The position numbers and the translations under genes were made by a program. This document shows positions 17,770 to 26,687 of a stretch of DNA of 64,000 nt, in pieces. Each line of letters opens with the position of its first letter. Position 1 is the first letter of the stretch. Source of the DNA: CAWGXG01 sp963826505 (GTDB lineage Bacteria > Chloroflexota > Anaerolineae > Aggregatilineales > Aggregatilineaceae); contig CAWGXG010000002.1 of NCBI GenBank assembly GCA_963826505.1, positions 186,001-250,000 of the forward strand, written 5' to 3'. The notes under the pieces were generated by a model. It was given only the letters and a program-made list of their open reading frames with translations, searched no databases and had not been told where the DNA came from.

Positions 17770-17801
17770 AGCGATCAGCGATCAGTGAACAGCCATCAGT
17801 G
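17770..17801. repeat. GATCAGC dispersed repeat, copy 3
   Basis: AGCGATCAGCGATCAGT followed by GAACAGCCATCAGT, upstream of murD. A related inverted copy is at 17953-17977 (CTGACCGCTGATCGCTGTCG). Confidence 0.5.
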
Positions 17802-17818
17802 GAAAAGTGAATACAAAA

Positions 17819-17930
17819 GCGGGACCACGCAGAATCACAGAGAGGAACAGGAGGACACAGAGTAGAAATTAACAAGAACGGAGGAAAGACAGAGGCTGAA
17901 CTCCATTTCCCTCTGCTTTCCTCGCTATTT
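17819..17930. repeat. CACAGAG repeat, copy 2, with a hairpin
   Basis: Contains ACCACGCAGAATCACAGAGA (related to 13529) and a stem-loop with arms 17881-17895 (GAGGAAAGACAGAGG) and 17910-17923 (CCTCTGCTTTCCTC), one bulged base. It lies beyond the stop of the ABC permease on the minus strand and could act as a U-poor terminator. The remaining 17699-17985 gap holds no gene. Confidence 0.5.
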
Positions 17931-17985
17931 TCTCAGTGGCCTGTTTTTTGCGGATTACTGACCGCTGATCGCTGTCGCCTGTCCC

Positions 17986-19131
17986 CTACATCTTGATCCG
18001 GCCCGCCGTGCGCGACGCCAGCACGACGACGCCCGCCGCAAACGCCAGCAGAATCAGCAGGTCGGACCACACATCGGCCAGCGACGCCCCGCTGATCATC
18101 ACAGCGCGCAGCGCATCGTTGGCATAGGTCAGCGGCATGACGCGCGACACCACTTGCAGCCAGCCCGGCATATCGTTGATCTGCCAGATCACGCCCCCTA
18201 GCAGGCCCTGGGATACCACGATCAGCGGCATGAATTGCAGCACCTGGAATTCGTTCTGGGCGAACGTGCTGAGGAAGATGCCCAGATTGACCGACAGCGC
18301 GACCAGCAGCGTCTCGACCACGAAGATCGCGATCAGACTGCCCGCGTAATGCACTTGCAGGGCGAAGATCGTGAACAGCAGCGTGATCGCGCCTTGCAGC
18401 AGGCCGAAGACCAGGAAACCCGCCATATAACCCAGGATGATCTCGTGCGCGCGGATGGGCGTGGCTTGCAGCCGTTCCAGCGTCCCGGCGACGCGCTCGC
18501 GCAGGAAGGAGATACACGTCAGCAGGAAGACGAAGAAGAACACGAAGAATCCAACCAGCGCCGGAGCCATGTAATCGAGCGTGTCGAACTGCGGTCCGCC
18601 GTGCAGGTAGGTGGCGTTGAGAGACGCGGTGAACGGAGTTTCGCCCAGGATCGGCATCGCGGCTACCAGATTCGCGGATTGCAGCGCCACGCGATCGAGC
18701 AGCTTGCGCAGCCGGTCGGCGATCATCGGGTTGGAGCCTTCGAACTCGACGTCGAGCGCCACGACATGGTCTTGCATGGCGGCCTGCGCGAAGTCCGGCC
18801 CCAGCGTGATCACCGCGTCCAGCGTACCCGCGTCCAAACGCGACTTCGCCTGTTCCGCCGTTAGCTCGGAGACTTTGAAATCCCCTAGCGACGCGATCTC
18901 GGCGGCGATCTGCCCGCCCAGGTCGCGCGGCTTACCGGCCAGTTCCACCTGCGTCGACTCGTTGACCACGCCGATTTCGAGCTTGCCGGGATCATGCCGA
19001 ATCAGGATGCCCATGAACGACAACAGGATCACCGGCACGACCACGATCAGAGCCAGCGTGCGCCGGTCGCCCAGCATTTGCTGGATGACGCGCAGGGCCA
19101 GAATCCGGGTGCGGAGCGCGCTATTGGTCAT
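17986..19131 (-). CDS. ABC-2 type transporter permease
   Basis: 381 residues. One N-terminal helix (ALIVVVPVILLSFMGILI) is followed by a large extracytoplasmic domain (about residues 45-180) and five C-terminal helices with FLRERVAGTLERLQATPIRAHEI. That loop motif is typical of ABC-2 drug or polysaccharide exporters (DrrB/YhgE-like). The start at 19131 (MTNSALRTR) is preceded by GAAGGGAG and overlaps the end of the ATPase gene by 11 nt, so the two are coupled. It forms an exporter with the upstream ATPase, probably under the adjacent TetR regulator. Substrate unknown. Confidence 0.88.
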   Translation of the reverse strand: MTNSALRTRILALRVIQQMLGDRRTLALIVVVPVILLSFMGILIRHDPGKLEIGVVNESTQVELAGKPRDLGGQIAAEIASLGDFKVSELTAEQAKSRLDAGTLDAVITLGPDFAQAAMQDHVVALDVEFEGSNPMIADRLRKLLDRVALQSANLVAAMPILGETPFTASLNATYLHGGPQFDTLDYMAPALVGFFVFFFVFLLTCISFLRERVAGTLERLQATPIRAHEIILGYMAGFLVFGLLQGAITLLFTIFALQVHYAGSLIAIFVVETLLVALSVNLGIFLSTFAQNEFQVLQFMPLIVVSQGLLGGVIWQINDMPGWLQVVSRVMPLTYANDALRAVMISGASLADVWSDLLILLAFAAGVVVLASRTAGRIKM

Positions 19132-19873
19132 GGTTGCTGACTCCCTTCTGTTCGGCAAACCACAGGAACGCGGCTTCGAGATCGTCGGTGCCCGCCTGCG
19201 CGCGCAGGGCGTCCGCCGTACCTTCGGCGATGATCTGGCCGCTGCGCACAAAGCCCAGCCGGTCACAGCGTTCGGCCTCGTCCATGACGTAACTCGACAC
19301 GAGCAGCGTCACGCCGCGTGCCGCCATCTCGCGGAAGTGATCCCAAAATTGGAAGCGCAGCTGCGGATCGACGCCGACCGTCGGCTCGTCCAGCAGAATC
19401 AGATCGGGGTGGTGGGGCAGCACCGACGCCAGCGAGACGCGCTGGCGCATTCCGCCGGAGAGCGTCCCCACGCGGCTGTGAGCGCGCCCGCTGAGGTCCA
19501 CGAATGCGATTGCTGCGGCGATGGCGTCGTGGTCGCGGCAGCCCATCAGCCCGGCGAAGAAGGCCACATTTTGCCAGACGGTCAGATCGTTGTAGAGCGC
19601 GGACGCCTGCGTCATGTAGCCGAGCCGGGCCAGGATGTTTTTATCGGGCATGGCGCGGCCCAAGACCGTCACGCTGCCGGATTCCGGCGTGATCAGTCCG
19701 GCGATGGTGCGGATTAAGGTGCTTTTGCCCGCGCCGTTAGGGCCGAGCAAGCCGTAAATTTCGCCAGGGCGCGTGCGCAGCGTCAGGCCGTCGAGCGCCA
19801 CTACGCCGCCCGGGAAGCGTTTGCGCACGTTCTGTACGTCGATGGCGGCCTGCGCGCCGCCGCTGTCTTGCAC
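19121..19873 (-). CDS. ABC transporter ATP-binding protein
   Basis: 250 residues from a GTG at 19873. Walker A is GPNGAGKST, the signature LSGGMRQRVSLA, Walker B LILLDEPTVGVD, and the switch position is SSYVMDEAERC, where the usual H-loop His (SSHYMDEAE) is replaced by Tyr. The GTG has no ribosome site. An ATG at 19901 with AAGGAG 9 nt upstream is in a different frame; losing one G of the GGGG run at 19891-19894 would fuse it to this gene (MTSRLNSVSVQDSGG). A one-base error at the 5' end is therefore likely. Coupled to the downstream permease. Confidence 0.9.
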   Translation of the reverse strand: MQDSGGAQAAIDVQNVRKRFPGGVVALDGLTLRTRPGEIYGLLGPNGAGKSTLIRTIAGLITPESGSVTVLGRAMPDKNILARLGYMTQASALYNDLTVWQNVAFFAGLMGCRDHDAIAAAIAFVDLSGRAHSRVGTLSGGMRQRVSLASVLPHHPDLILLDEPTVGVDPQLRFQFWDHFREMAARGVTLLVSSYVMDEAERCDRLGFVRSGQIIAEGTADALRAQAGTDDLEAAFLWFAEQKGVSNHDQ

Positions 19874-19921
19874 GCTGACCGAGTTCAGCCGGGGATGTCA
19901 TGGTGTGGGTCTCCTTCGATG

Positions 19922-19956
19922 GTGCGAACAGCGAACAGTTATCAGTCAACAGTCAA
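19922..19956. repeat. GATCAGC-like repeat, copy 4
   Basis: GCGAACAGCGAACAG...ATCAGTCAACAGTC in the short gap between the tetR stop and the ABC ATPase gene; a degenerate member of the family. Confidence 0.35.
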
Positions 19957-19971
19957 GACGCGGGCCGGTCT

Positions 19972-20595
19972 TCATGTCGAGCGCGCCGCGTCGTCGAGAA
20001 AGCCGTACAGCAGCAAGTCCGCGAACTGATCCGCCCATTCCGCCGGGCTGTGCTGCCCAAAAATCTGGCGGGGCGCGATCCGCTCGGTGAGGATAAAGCC
20101 GATCACCAGGCTGGCCATCAGGCGCAGCACGACTGCGCCGTCAACGGGCTTGAAGCCCGGCAGACTCTCCAACCGGGCGATGACCGTCAGCAGCCGGGGG
20201 AAGACGTGTCCACCCAGGACGTTGGATAGGTTAGCGCCGCCGAACTCGCGCAGATCGATCTGCGTGAGCTGGATGAAGTCGTAGTGCTGCGGCATGACCT
20301 CGAACACGACCTGCAGCGCTGCCCGCACGAAGTCTGACGCAGTGTCGGCGGCATCCAGCGCCGGTTCCAACGCGGAAAACAGATCGTCGTACGGGTTGCG
20401 CTCTTCGAGGATCGCCTGGAAGATCGCCTCCTTGGTCGGGAAATGATTGTATAGCCCGCCGACCGCGCGATTTCCGGCTGCCTGGGCGATGGCGCGCATG
20501 CTGGTGCCGTGATAGCCGGTGCTGAGGAACAGCGTCTGCGCGGCCTCCAGAATGGCGGCGCGGGTCTGATCGCCTTTCGAAGATGCGTCGCTCAC
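19972..20595 (-). CDS. TetR-family transcriptional regulator
   Basis: 207 residues. The N-terminal helix-turn-helix is typical of TetR/AcrR (TRAAILEAAQTLFLSTGYHGTSM..., then GGLYNHFPTKEAIF), and a C-terminal ligand domain follows. The frame is open to 20706, but the GTG at 20595 is preferred: AGGAGG lies 4 nt upstream, and the longer version would translate through the promoter and operator. It precedes the ABC ATPase and permease on the same strand, so it probably represses its own exporter operon. Confidence 0.9.
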   Translation of the reverse strand: MSDASSKGDQTRAAILEAAQTLFLSTGYHGTSMRAIAQAAGNRAVGGLYNHFPTKEAIFQAILEERNPYDDLFSALEPALDAADTASDFVRAALQVVFEVMPQHYDFIQLTQIDLREFGGANLSNVLGGHVFPRLLTVIARLESLPGFKPVDGAVVLRLMASLVIGFILTERIAPRQIFGQHSPAEWADQFADLLLYGFLDDAARST

Positions 20596-20626
20596 GGCTC
20601 CTCCTGCATGCTTCTTATCATAAACG

Positions 20627-20644
20627 AATGAACGTTCGTTCATT
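20627..20644. promoter_or_regulatory. TetR operator (8-2-8 inverted repeat)
   Basis: AATGAACG-TT-CGTTCATT is a perfect 8-bp inverted repeat with a 2-bp spacer. It covers the expected transcription start of the promoter at 20650-20678, an ideal place for repression. The sequence resembles known TetR/AcrR operators of the TGAACG type. Confidence 0.8.
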
Positions 20645-20649
20645 TTCAT

Positions 20650-20678
20650 AGAATACACGTATTCACACCCGGCGTCAA
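20650..20678 (-). promoter_or_regulatory. Promoter of the tetR-ABC exporter operon
   Basis: TTGACG (20673-20678) and TATTCT (20650-20655) with a 17-bp spacer on the minus strand, directly upstream of the operator and tetR. Confidence 0.7.
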
Positions 20679-20753
20679 GCGCCAGAATGCCGATTGGCGT
20701 GGGCATACCCTGTCAGTGTGTTTTAGAAATCGCTATGGGAGCACGCGCAGCAC

Positions 20754-20785
20754 ATCCCCTTTCCGGATTCGGCTGGAAAGGGGAT
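20754..20785 (-). terminator. Hairpin after the ACT-domain gene (U-poor terminator candidate)
   Basis: A perfect 11-bp stem, ATCCCCTTTCC with GGAAAGGGGAT, about 100 nt past the ACT gene stop. There is no T-run. The rest of the gap to tetR shows nothing else. Confidence 0.45.
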
Positions 20786-20886
20786 TCAGTGGGGAGGATC
20801 GGGTGTTAGCCCTGTGTTGTGTCGCCAACAGGTCGAGTTAGTGCTGGGATGCATGCGGGCCGGTGTGCGTATAGCAGCGCCGGGCG

Positions 20887-21270
20887 TCAATTTCCACGAA
20901 AGGCAAACGCGACTTCCTGCGCCTTACGCAGATCGGTGACGTCGATGACTACCTGCCCATTCATCGCCAGATACAGCGCGTTGATATTGATGCCCGCTTT
21001 GCCCATGCCACGCGCCAGACGCGCCAGCGCGCCCGGTTCGTGGGGCAGCGCGATCAGCAGGACCTCCTGGGCGGTGTAGTCCATGCTGGCTTCTTTGAGC
21101 GCCAAAACGGTCGCGTCGGTGTTGTCGGTGACGAACTGGGTAATTCCGTATTCGGGACAGGGCGTAGTGTGGATGGCGACGATACTAACCGCGTATTTCG
21201 CAAGTGCTTCCGTAAGATCAGCCAGGGACCCGGGTATATCGGGCAGCAGGACGGTAAATTCTGTAGCCAT
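20887..21270 (-). CDS. Tandem ACT-domain protein
   Basis: 127 residues made of two ACT domains (about 1-65 and 68-127), starting FTVLLPDIPGSLADLTEALA and LIALPHEPGALARLARGMGKAGININALY. Stand-alone ACT proteins usually bind amino acids and regulate metabolic enzymes. No fused catalytic domain is present. It is flanked by hairpins and appears monocistronic. The ligand cannot be inferred. Confidence 0.85.
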   Translation of the reverse strand: MATEFTVLLPDIPGSLADLTEALAKYAVSIVAIHTTPCPEYGITQFVTDNTDATVLALKEASMDYTAQEVLLIALPHEPGALARLARGMGKAGININALYLAMNGQVVIDVTDLRKAQEVAFAFRGN

Positions 21271-21414
21271 CGTTTCCCCTCCAGGCTATGACGCCGCTTT
21301 GGCGGGGGCGCCAGATTGCTCCTTATCGTAAGAATATACCGGACCAGGCGTCGCCGCTATGGACAGAAGTCCTAATTGTTGCACATTTTGTATACATTGC
21401 TGAACCGGGACGCA

Positions 21415-21451
21415 CTGAATAACCAGGGCGTGATGTGCCCCGGTTATTCAG
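21415..21451 (-). terminator. 15-bp hairpin after the glycoside-hydrolase-like gene
   Basis: Arms CTGAATAACCAGGGC (21415-21429) and GCCCCGGTTATTCAG (21437-21451) pair at 14 of 15 positions around a 7-nt loop. It lies about 40 nt past the stop of the minus-strand gene. It lacks a T-run. Confidence 0.55.
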
Positions 21452-21490
21452 GTTTGGCAGTTTGGCAGCGGGCCGGGGCGATGCTCCGGC

Positions 21491-22849
21491 TTACTGTTTC
21501 GGCGCGGCTTCGATCAAATTGAAGGCCGGGCGCAGCGGATCTACGCCGCCGCGCAGCAGCGCGTACGCCGCTTGCGGATCGCTCTGATCGATCGCGCTCT
21601 GATTGCCGTAGTTCAGATTCCACAACATCATCGGCCCCATCCAGGGCAAACTCTGCGCGATCTGGAATGCGCCGATGATGTAATTGGCCTGCTGGTTCTG
21701 CGTGAGCCACGACAGGTAAGGTGGATCGGCGGGCGGGATAGCCGGGCTGCCATCGCTGGCGACGAAGCCCTCATAAGTGCCCCATCCGAATTCGGTCGCC
21801 CACAGCAGGCGGCCCGTGTCATCGTTCTGGACCATGATGTCGTGGTAATCGTTGAGCGTATCCAGGAAAAACCACGTCGGATCGTTGTCGTAACCCTGCG
21901 ACGGGTTGGCGCAGCAGCGCGCATCGGGTGGGTTGGCGGCACCGTAGGGATGCACGCCAATCGCGATGTTCTGATAGGCCGGGTTGTCCAGCCCTGCCGC
22001 GTACATCTGGCTCAGATACTGCCGGTCGTCCACGGCGGACACGCCGTCATCGATGCCGGTCGGAGCCAGCCCGGCTGTCACAACCACCACGGTCGAGCCG
22101 CCTTCGCCCGCGCGGATGCCGTTGTAGGCGGCGTCGAACAGGCGCATATACTCCGCGCCGTTGATCGTGCCGCCGTTCCACTCGCGGCGCAGATTCGGCT
22201 CGTTCCAGACTTCGATCGCGTTGAAATAGGAATTGCCCAGGAAATCCACGCGCACTTCGGACATCATGCGCGTGATGAAGCTCGCCAGGTCTTCCGGATT
22301 GGTGGGCGGGCCGTCTTCGTCTGTGGTGGCGCGCGCCCAGGCGGGTGCCTTGGCGATGCTGATCATCACTTTGAAGCCCTGCTCGTTGGCCTTCTGCACC
22401 ATGATACGGTAGGCGTAAAAAGTCTCACTGAACTGGCCCGGCTGCGGCTCTAGCAGCTTCCATGCGAACTGGAACTTGATCCACTGCACGCCCATGCGTT
22501 TCGCCAGCCACAGGGCCGTATCATACGCGTCAGACGGCGTGCTCGGGTCAATCTGAATCCCCATCAGGCTGGTGCGCAGCGTGGGCAGGGCCGTGGGTGA
22601 CGGGCCAGCGGTCGGCAGCGGTGTGACGGTCGGCGCGGCCAACACTGGCGTCGCCGTAGGCAGCGCGGTCGGCGGGCTAGCCGGGACCGGGGTAGCCGGG
22701 GGCAGGGCCGTGATGATCGGGCCAAAGCCCGGTGTCGGCGTGGCGTCAGACTGCGGGTTCGGCCCGGCCAAAACCTGGGTTACCAGCAGCAGGCTGAATG
22801 CAGCCAGAATGACCGATCCCACCGCCAGAATGCGTCTCATTGGAGCCAT
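21491..22849 (-). CDS. Secreted glycoside-hydrolase-like (clan A TIM-barrel) protein
   Basis: 452 residues. A signal peptide (MAPMRRILAVGSVILAAFSLLLV) is followed by a Pro/Thr/Ala-rich linker (about residues 30-110) and a TIM-barrel domain. The acid/base motif is FNAIEVWNEPN and the likely nucleophile lies in LLWATEFGWG, as in GH39/GH5-type retaining enzymes. Trp-rich strands (WIKFQFAWKLLEPQPGQF) match this group. The start at 22849 has AAGGA 9 nt upstream. It probably acts outside the cell on a polysaccharide, but the exact family and substrate are not resolvable by eye. Confidence 0.75.
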   Translation of the reverse strand: MAPMRRILAVGSVILAAFSLLLVTQVLAGPNPQSDATPTPGFGPIITALPPATPVPASPPTALPTATPVLAAPTVTPLPTAGPSPTALPTLRTSLMGIQIDPSTPSDAYDTALWLAKRMGVQWIKFQFAWKLLEPQPGQFSETFYAYRIMVQKANEQGFKVMISIAKAPAWARATTDEDGPPTNPEDLASFITRMMSEVRVDFLGNSYFNAIEVWNEPNLRREWNGGTINGAEYMRLFDAAYNGIRAGEGGSTVVVVTAGLAPTGIDDGVSAVDDRQYLSQMYAAGLDNPAYQNIAIGVHPYGAANPPDARCCANPSQGYDNDPTWFFLDTLNDYHDIMVQNDDTGRLLWATEFGWGTYEGFVASDGSPAIPPADPPYLSWLTQNQQANYIIGAFQIAQSLPWMGPMMLWNLNYGNQSAIDQSDPQAAYALLRGGVDPLRPAFNLIEAAPKQ

Positions 22850-23059
22850 AAATGCTTTCCTTCTGTGTGAGTACACGCTATGAAGTGTGGCTTGACGCAA
22901 GACACCAGCGGGGAACGGACGGGCCAATGCCAGGGCGGGACAGGCCATGACACGGCCTGCGCGAGCAATTTCGCACCGGATGACCAGCCCCCACCCGCCG
23001 GCGGATCAACATGCGCGATCAACGCGTCACGCCGGCAAACTTCAACAACAGAATATAGT

Positions 23060-26000
23060 TTAACCAGGGACGATCGGCAAGCGGATGCGGAACGTGGAAC
23101 CGGCATTCGGAGTGCTTTCGACCTCGATACTGCCGCCGTGCAGCGTCACGATCGCCTGCGCGATCGCCAGCCCCAGACCCGCGCCGCGCTCAGCCCGCGC
23201 CTGGTCCACGCGGAAAAATCGCTCGAACAGGTGGGGCAGGTGCTCCGGGGCGATGCCAAACCCGGTGTCTGCCACTTCGACGATCGCGGAGTCGTGAGCG
23301 GTGGTTGTGCGTAGGGTAATCGTGCCCCCGGCTGGCGTGTAGATGATCGCATTTTCGACCAGGCAGTGCAGCGCCTGGTGGAGATAATGCTCGTCGGCGC
23401 ACACGAGTGGCAGTTCCGCGTCCAGGGCGAAGCTGAGCGTCTGTGTTTTGGCCGCCGCCACGCCCGCGAAGGTGCTGATCACTCTGCCGAGCACATCATT
23501 GAGATTCATGTCCTCACATTCCAGATCGACGCCGCTGTCCAGCGCGGACATGGTGAGCAGGCCCTTGACCAGTTTTTCGATGTGATAGGTCTGGCTGCCG
23601 ATGTGCGCCAGGAATTCGTTTTGCCGGTCGCGGTCGGACGTGTGCCGCGCCAGGTAAAGGTCGTTTTTGATGACGGACAGCGGGTTGGCGAACTCGTGCG
23701 ACGTGTCGCGGATGAAGCTCGCCAGAATGGATTTCCGCTCGCGATCCAGTTGGAGCTTGAGCATCAGGCTTTCGGACATCTCGCGTTCAATCGCCGCGCC
23801 GATCATGTTGGCGGCGACCTGGAGCGTCTCGATTTCTGTGGTGTCCCAGCGGTGTTCGGCGGTGCAGGAGTCGAATCCCACAAAACCCCACCACTGCATC
23901 CCCGTGAAGACCGGCATGATCAGGATCGATTGGACGTTTTGCCGAACCAGCAGCGCACGTTCGTTTTCCGGCAGCAGGCGCACGTTGCCGTAGACCGGGT
24001 CGCCCACGCACAGCGCCGCCGCCCAGCGCCCCAGGCCGCTGGCCTGCCAGGGCAATTCGTGCAGGTCCTGGTCCATGCAGTGGGGCGGAGCGTCCGGCCC
24101 GGACCATTCGTTAAGCAGACTCATCGCCAGCGTGCCGTCCTGCGTGGTGTGGTTGGCGAACAGGTAAGCGCGATCCGCGCCAACGGACCGGCCCAGTTCT
24201 GCCAGGACGGCATCGATATGCTGCGTCCACGAGCCAGGGTGCAGAAAATGTTTGGCGGCGAAGGCGACGCCTTCGAGAATGGCGTCTCGGCGGTGGAGTG
24301 CCTCGGCGGCGCGCGCCCGATCGTTGACATCGCGCACGACCGTAACTACGTTCGTGATTCCGTTGGGTCCGATGATGGGGATTTTGCGGGTTTCGGTGAA
24401 CAATGTTGTTTGGCCCAGGGTGACTTGCTCGTCGGTGACGAGCACTTCGCCCGTCTCGAATACCTTCAGATATTCATCGCGCACGGTGGGGGGCAGGAAG
24501 GGAAACACTTCGAAGGGCGTACGCCCGATCGGCTGGGAGATTACGCCGGATTCCTGTGCGATGGCCCGGTAGGCCCGGTTGACCAGCGTGATGCGCAGAT
24601 CCTGGTCGACCACATTCACACCGTCCGCCAGCGCGTCGAAGGTGGCGCGCAGTTGTTCCTCCGACCGGCGCAGCGCAAGCTCGGCGCGGCGGCGCTGTGT
24701 GATCTCGTCCTGCGCCTGGGCGAATAATCGCGCGTTGCGCACCGCGATGGCAGTCTGGTCGGCAAACGCCAACAGCCGATCCCCATCCTCCGCGCTAAAA
24801 AAGCCGGGTTGGGCGCTGTTTACTTTCAAGAAACCGATCACGTGGTCGTCCAACTTGATCGGTGTGTTGATATGCGAGCGAATCCAGTTTGACTGCGACA
24901 GACGCCGCCATTTGGGCTGGTCGCGGATGTCCGGAATCACAACCGCGCGCCCGGTTTCGAACGCCTGGGCAAGGTTAGGCGTCTCCGCGATGTCGAATTC
25001 GATCCCATCGACCGATTGGCCTCGGTCGGTGTAGCCGCGACTGCGAACAATGCGCGCCCGCTCCTCTTCGATGAGCATGATGTCGGCGGCGTCGTTGGGG
25101 ACGACGCGCCCAACGGTATCGAGCAGACGCTCGAAGACTTCGTCCAGATCCAGCGTGCTGTTGAGCGCGGCGGTGATGTCGCGCAGCGCTTCGGACAACA
25201 CGCGCTGCCCGCGTTCGGACTGCTCGGCGAGTTCTCGCTCGCGAATCTGCTCTTGCAGCCGCCGGTTAGAGGCTTGCAGTTCAGCCGTGCGTTCGGTGAC
25301 GCGCAGTTCGAGCGTGGCGTACATGTCGCGCAGCGCAGTTTCAGCCCGTTTGCGTTCGGTAATGTCGATCCCGATCGCCCACCCGCGCCAGCCCGGCACC
25401 GGGTACATGCTGGCGACGCCCGACCACAGGATGGTATGCATGACACCATCTTTGGCGCGCATCTCGATTTCAAGCGCGGTGATATCGCCGCCACTGCCCG
25501 CGTACTGCGCGCGCAGCGCGTGCCGGGTAGCCCGATCGGGCACGACCTTCTGCCACGCCTGCGCCTGCCCCAGGATTTCGGGGGCAGTGTATCCCAGGAC
25601 GCGCTCGCATTCCTTGTTCCACAGGGCAGCCGTGAAATCCTCGCGCACGGCGGCAAACATTACCGGCATGTGTTCGATGGTCAGGCGCATACGTTCCAGG
25701 TTGAGCAGCTCGTCGTCGCCGTTGGTGGCGGGCGCTGTCGTCACGGTGAGGTGGGTGTGCCGCACAATGAACCACAGCCCCAACGACACGCCCAGGATCG
25801 CCAGTTCCGTGACTGCCAGTGGTGGGGCGTCCAGCACGTTGGCGCGCAGTTGGCCCAACACGACGATCTGCCGCGCGCCGAACAAAGCCGGGATGCACAG
25901 CCAGACCAGGGTCAGATCGCGCCGGGCAGACGGGCGCGCGGATCGCCACGCGCGAACAATCGTGCCTGCCATAACCGCCTGGATGAGGATCGACACCAGC

Positions 26001-26107
26001 AAGATCGCCTGAACAAACACACTAAGGCTCCACAATGTTAGCGTTCGTCGAGCATAGAAGGAATGATCCGCGCGGGGCAGAGCAGGAGAGTCGTGTTGAT
26101 TTTGCAC
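23060..26107 (-). CDS. Membrane-anchored PAS/GAF sensor histidine kinase
   Basis: 1015 residues from GTG 26107; the frame stays open to a TTG at 26230, but that extension is AT-rich and promoter-like. There are three N-terminal membrane helices, then PAS (LTIEHMPVMFAAV...), coiled coil, GAF (ITAALNSTLDLDEVFERLL), PAS (LRATFDALADGVNVVD) and GAF. The HisKA motif is DTSHEFANPLSV, with the phospho-acceptor His near residue 804. The ATPase domain has ENAIIYTPAGG, VADTGFGIAP and GAGLGLAIAQAI. No receiver domain and no adjacent response regulator are present, so its partner lies elsewhere. The signal is unknown. Confidence 0.88.
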   Translation of the reverse strand: MQNQHDSPALPRADHSFYARRTLTLWSLSVFVQAILLVSILIQAVMAGTIVRAWRSARPSARRDLTLVWLCIPALFGARQIVVLGQLRANVLDAPPLAVTELAILGVSLGLWFIVRHTHLTVTTAPATNGDDELLNLERMRLTIEHMPVMFAAVREDFTAALWNKECERVLGYTAPEILGQAQAWQKVVPDRATRHALRAQYAGSGGDITALEIEMRAKDGVMHTILWSGVASMYPVPGWRGWAIGIDITERKRAETALRDMYATLELRVTERTAELQASNRRLQEQIRERELAEQSERGQRVLSEALRDITAALNSTLDLDEVFERLLDTVGRVVPNDAADIMLIEEERARIVRSRGYTDRGQSVDGIEFDIAETPNLAQAFETGRAVVIPDIRDQPKWRRLSQSNWIRSHINTPIKLDDHVIGFLKVNSAQPGFFSAEDGDRLLAFADQTAIAVRNARLFAQAQDEITQRRRAELALRRSEEQLRATFDALADGVNVVDQDLRITLVNRAYRAIAQESGVISQPIGRTPFEVFPFLPPTVRDEYLKVFETGEVLVTDEQVTLGQTTLFTETRKIPIIGPNGITNVVTVVRDVNDRARAAEALHRRDAILEGVAFAAKHFLHPGSWTQHIDAVLAELGRSVGADRAYLFANHTTQDGTLAMSLLNEWSGPDAPPHCMDQDLHELPWQASGLGRWAAALCVGDPVYGNVRLLPENERALLVRQNVQSILIMPVFTGMQWWGFVGFDSCTAEHRWDTTEIETLQVAANMIGAAIEREMSESLMLKLQLDRERKSILASFIRDTSHEFANPLSVIKNDLYLARHTSDRDRQNEFLAHIGSQTYHIEKLVKGLLTMSALDSGVDLECEDMNLNDVLGRVISTFAGVAAAKTQTLSFALDAELPLVCADEHYLHQALHCLVENAIIYTPAGGTITLRTTTAHDSAIVEVADTGFGIAPEHLPHLFERFFRVDQARAERGAGLGLAIAQAIVTLHGGSIEVESTPNAGSTFRIRLPIVPG

Positions 26108-26381
26108 GCGACGATCGACTTGGGCGTCATGCGGCAACGATTTCCCGCCAAACCATTGCCAGCCCAGGGTAGAATTATCGTCGACGAAATATCGTCTTAA
26201 AGTTAATATACCATGAAAATAGAATTGCAACGAGGGATCATATGTCGTCTCTTGAATATGCTTTTTGACATATTCTGTACAGTTTGCCGTGGTTGCACGT
26301 CGGCCAAAAGCAGCAAAGTCAATTCCTTCGCGTTACAATGGGCCGCACGCCAACGGTGATCCAACGACGGGAGGGACGGGC

Positions 26382-26681
26382 GTGCAAGACGACATTCGCA
26401 CGACACAAGAAATTTTCGGGGATTTGTTCGGTGGGCTGGCCAGCCTGGGCGCACGCGGAGTAGACGGATTTGTAATCGCCAAAGCCTTGGCCCGGCTCTT
26501 GATCCAACAGGGTCTCATCCAAAAAGAGACGTTCATCGCCACCATGCGTGAAGTTGCGCGCGAAGAGATGGAAGAATCTGACGAGCTTTCTAATTTCTTG
26601 AGCGAGACTTACACCGAAATCATGGAACAGCTTCAAACCCGCGCCGACCGGGTGAAACAGCAAGAAGACCCAGACCAATAA
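26382..26681 (+). CDS. Conserved-looking small protein of unknown function
   Basis: 99 residues, mainly helical, acidic in the C-terminal half (REEMEESDELSNFLSETYTEIMEQLQ). The GTG at 26382 follows GGGAGGGAC, a good ribosome site; the longer reading frame from 26265 has no such site. It lies 6 nt upstream of the YkgJ-type gene on the same strand and is surely co-transcribed with it. Not recognised as any family. Confidence 0.65.
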   Translation: MQDDIRTTQEIFGDLFGGLASLGARGVDGFVIAKALARLLIQQGLIQKETFIATMREVAREEMEESDELSNFLSETYTEIMEQLQTRADRVKQQEDPDQ

Positions 26682-26687
26682 GACCTT

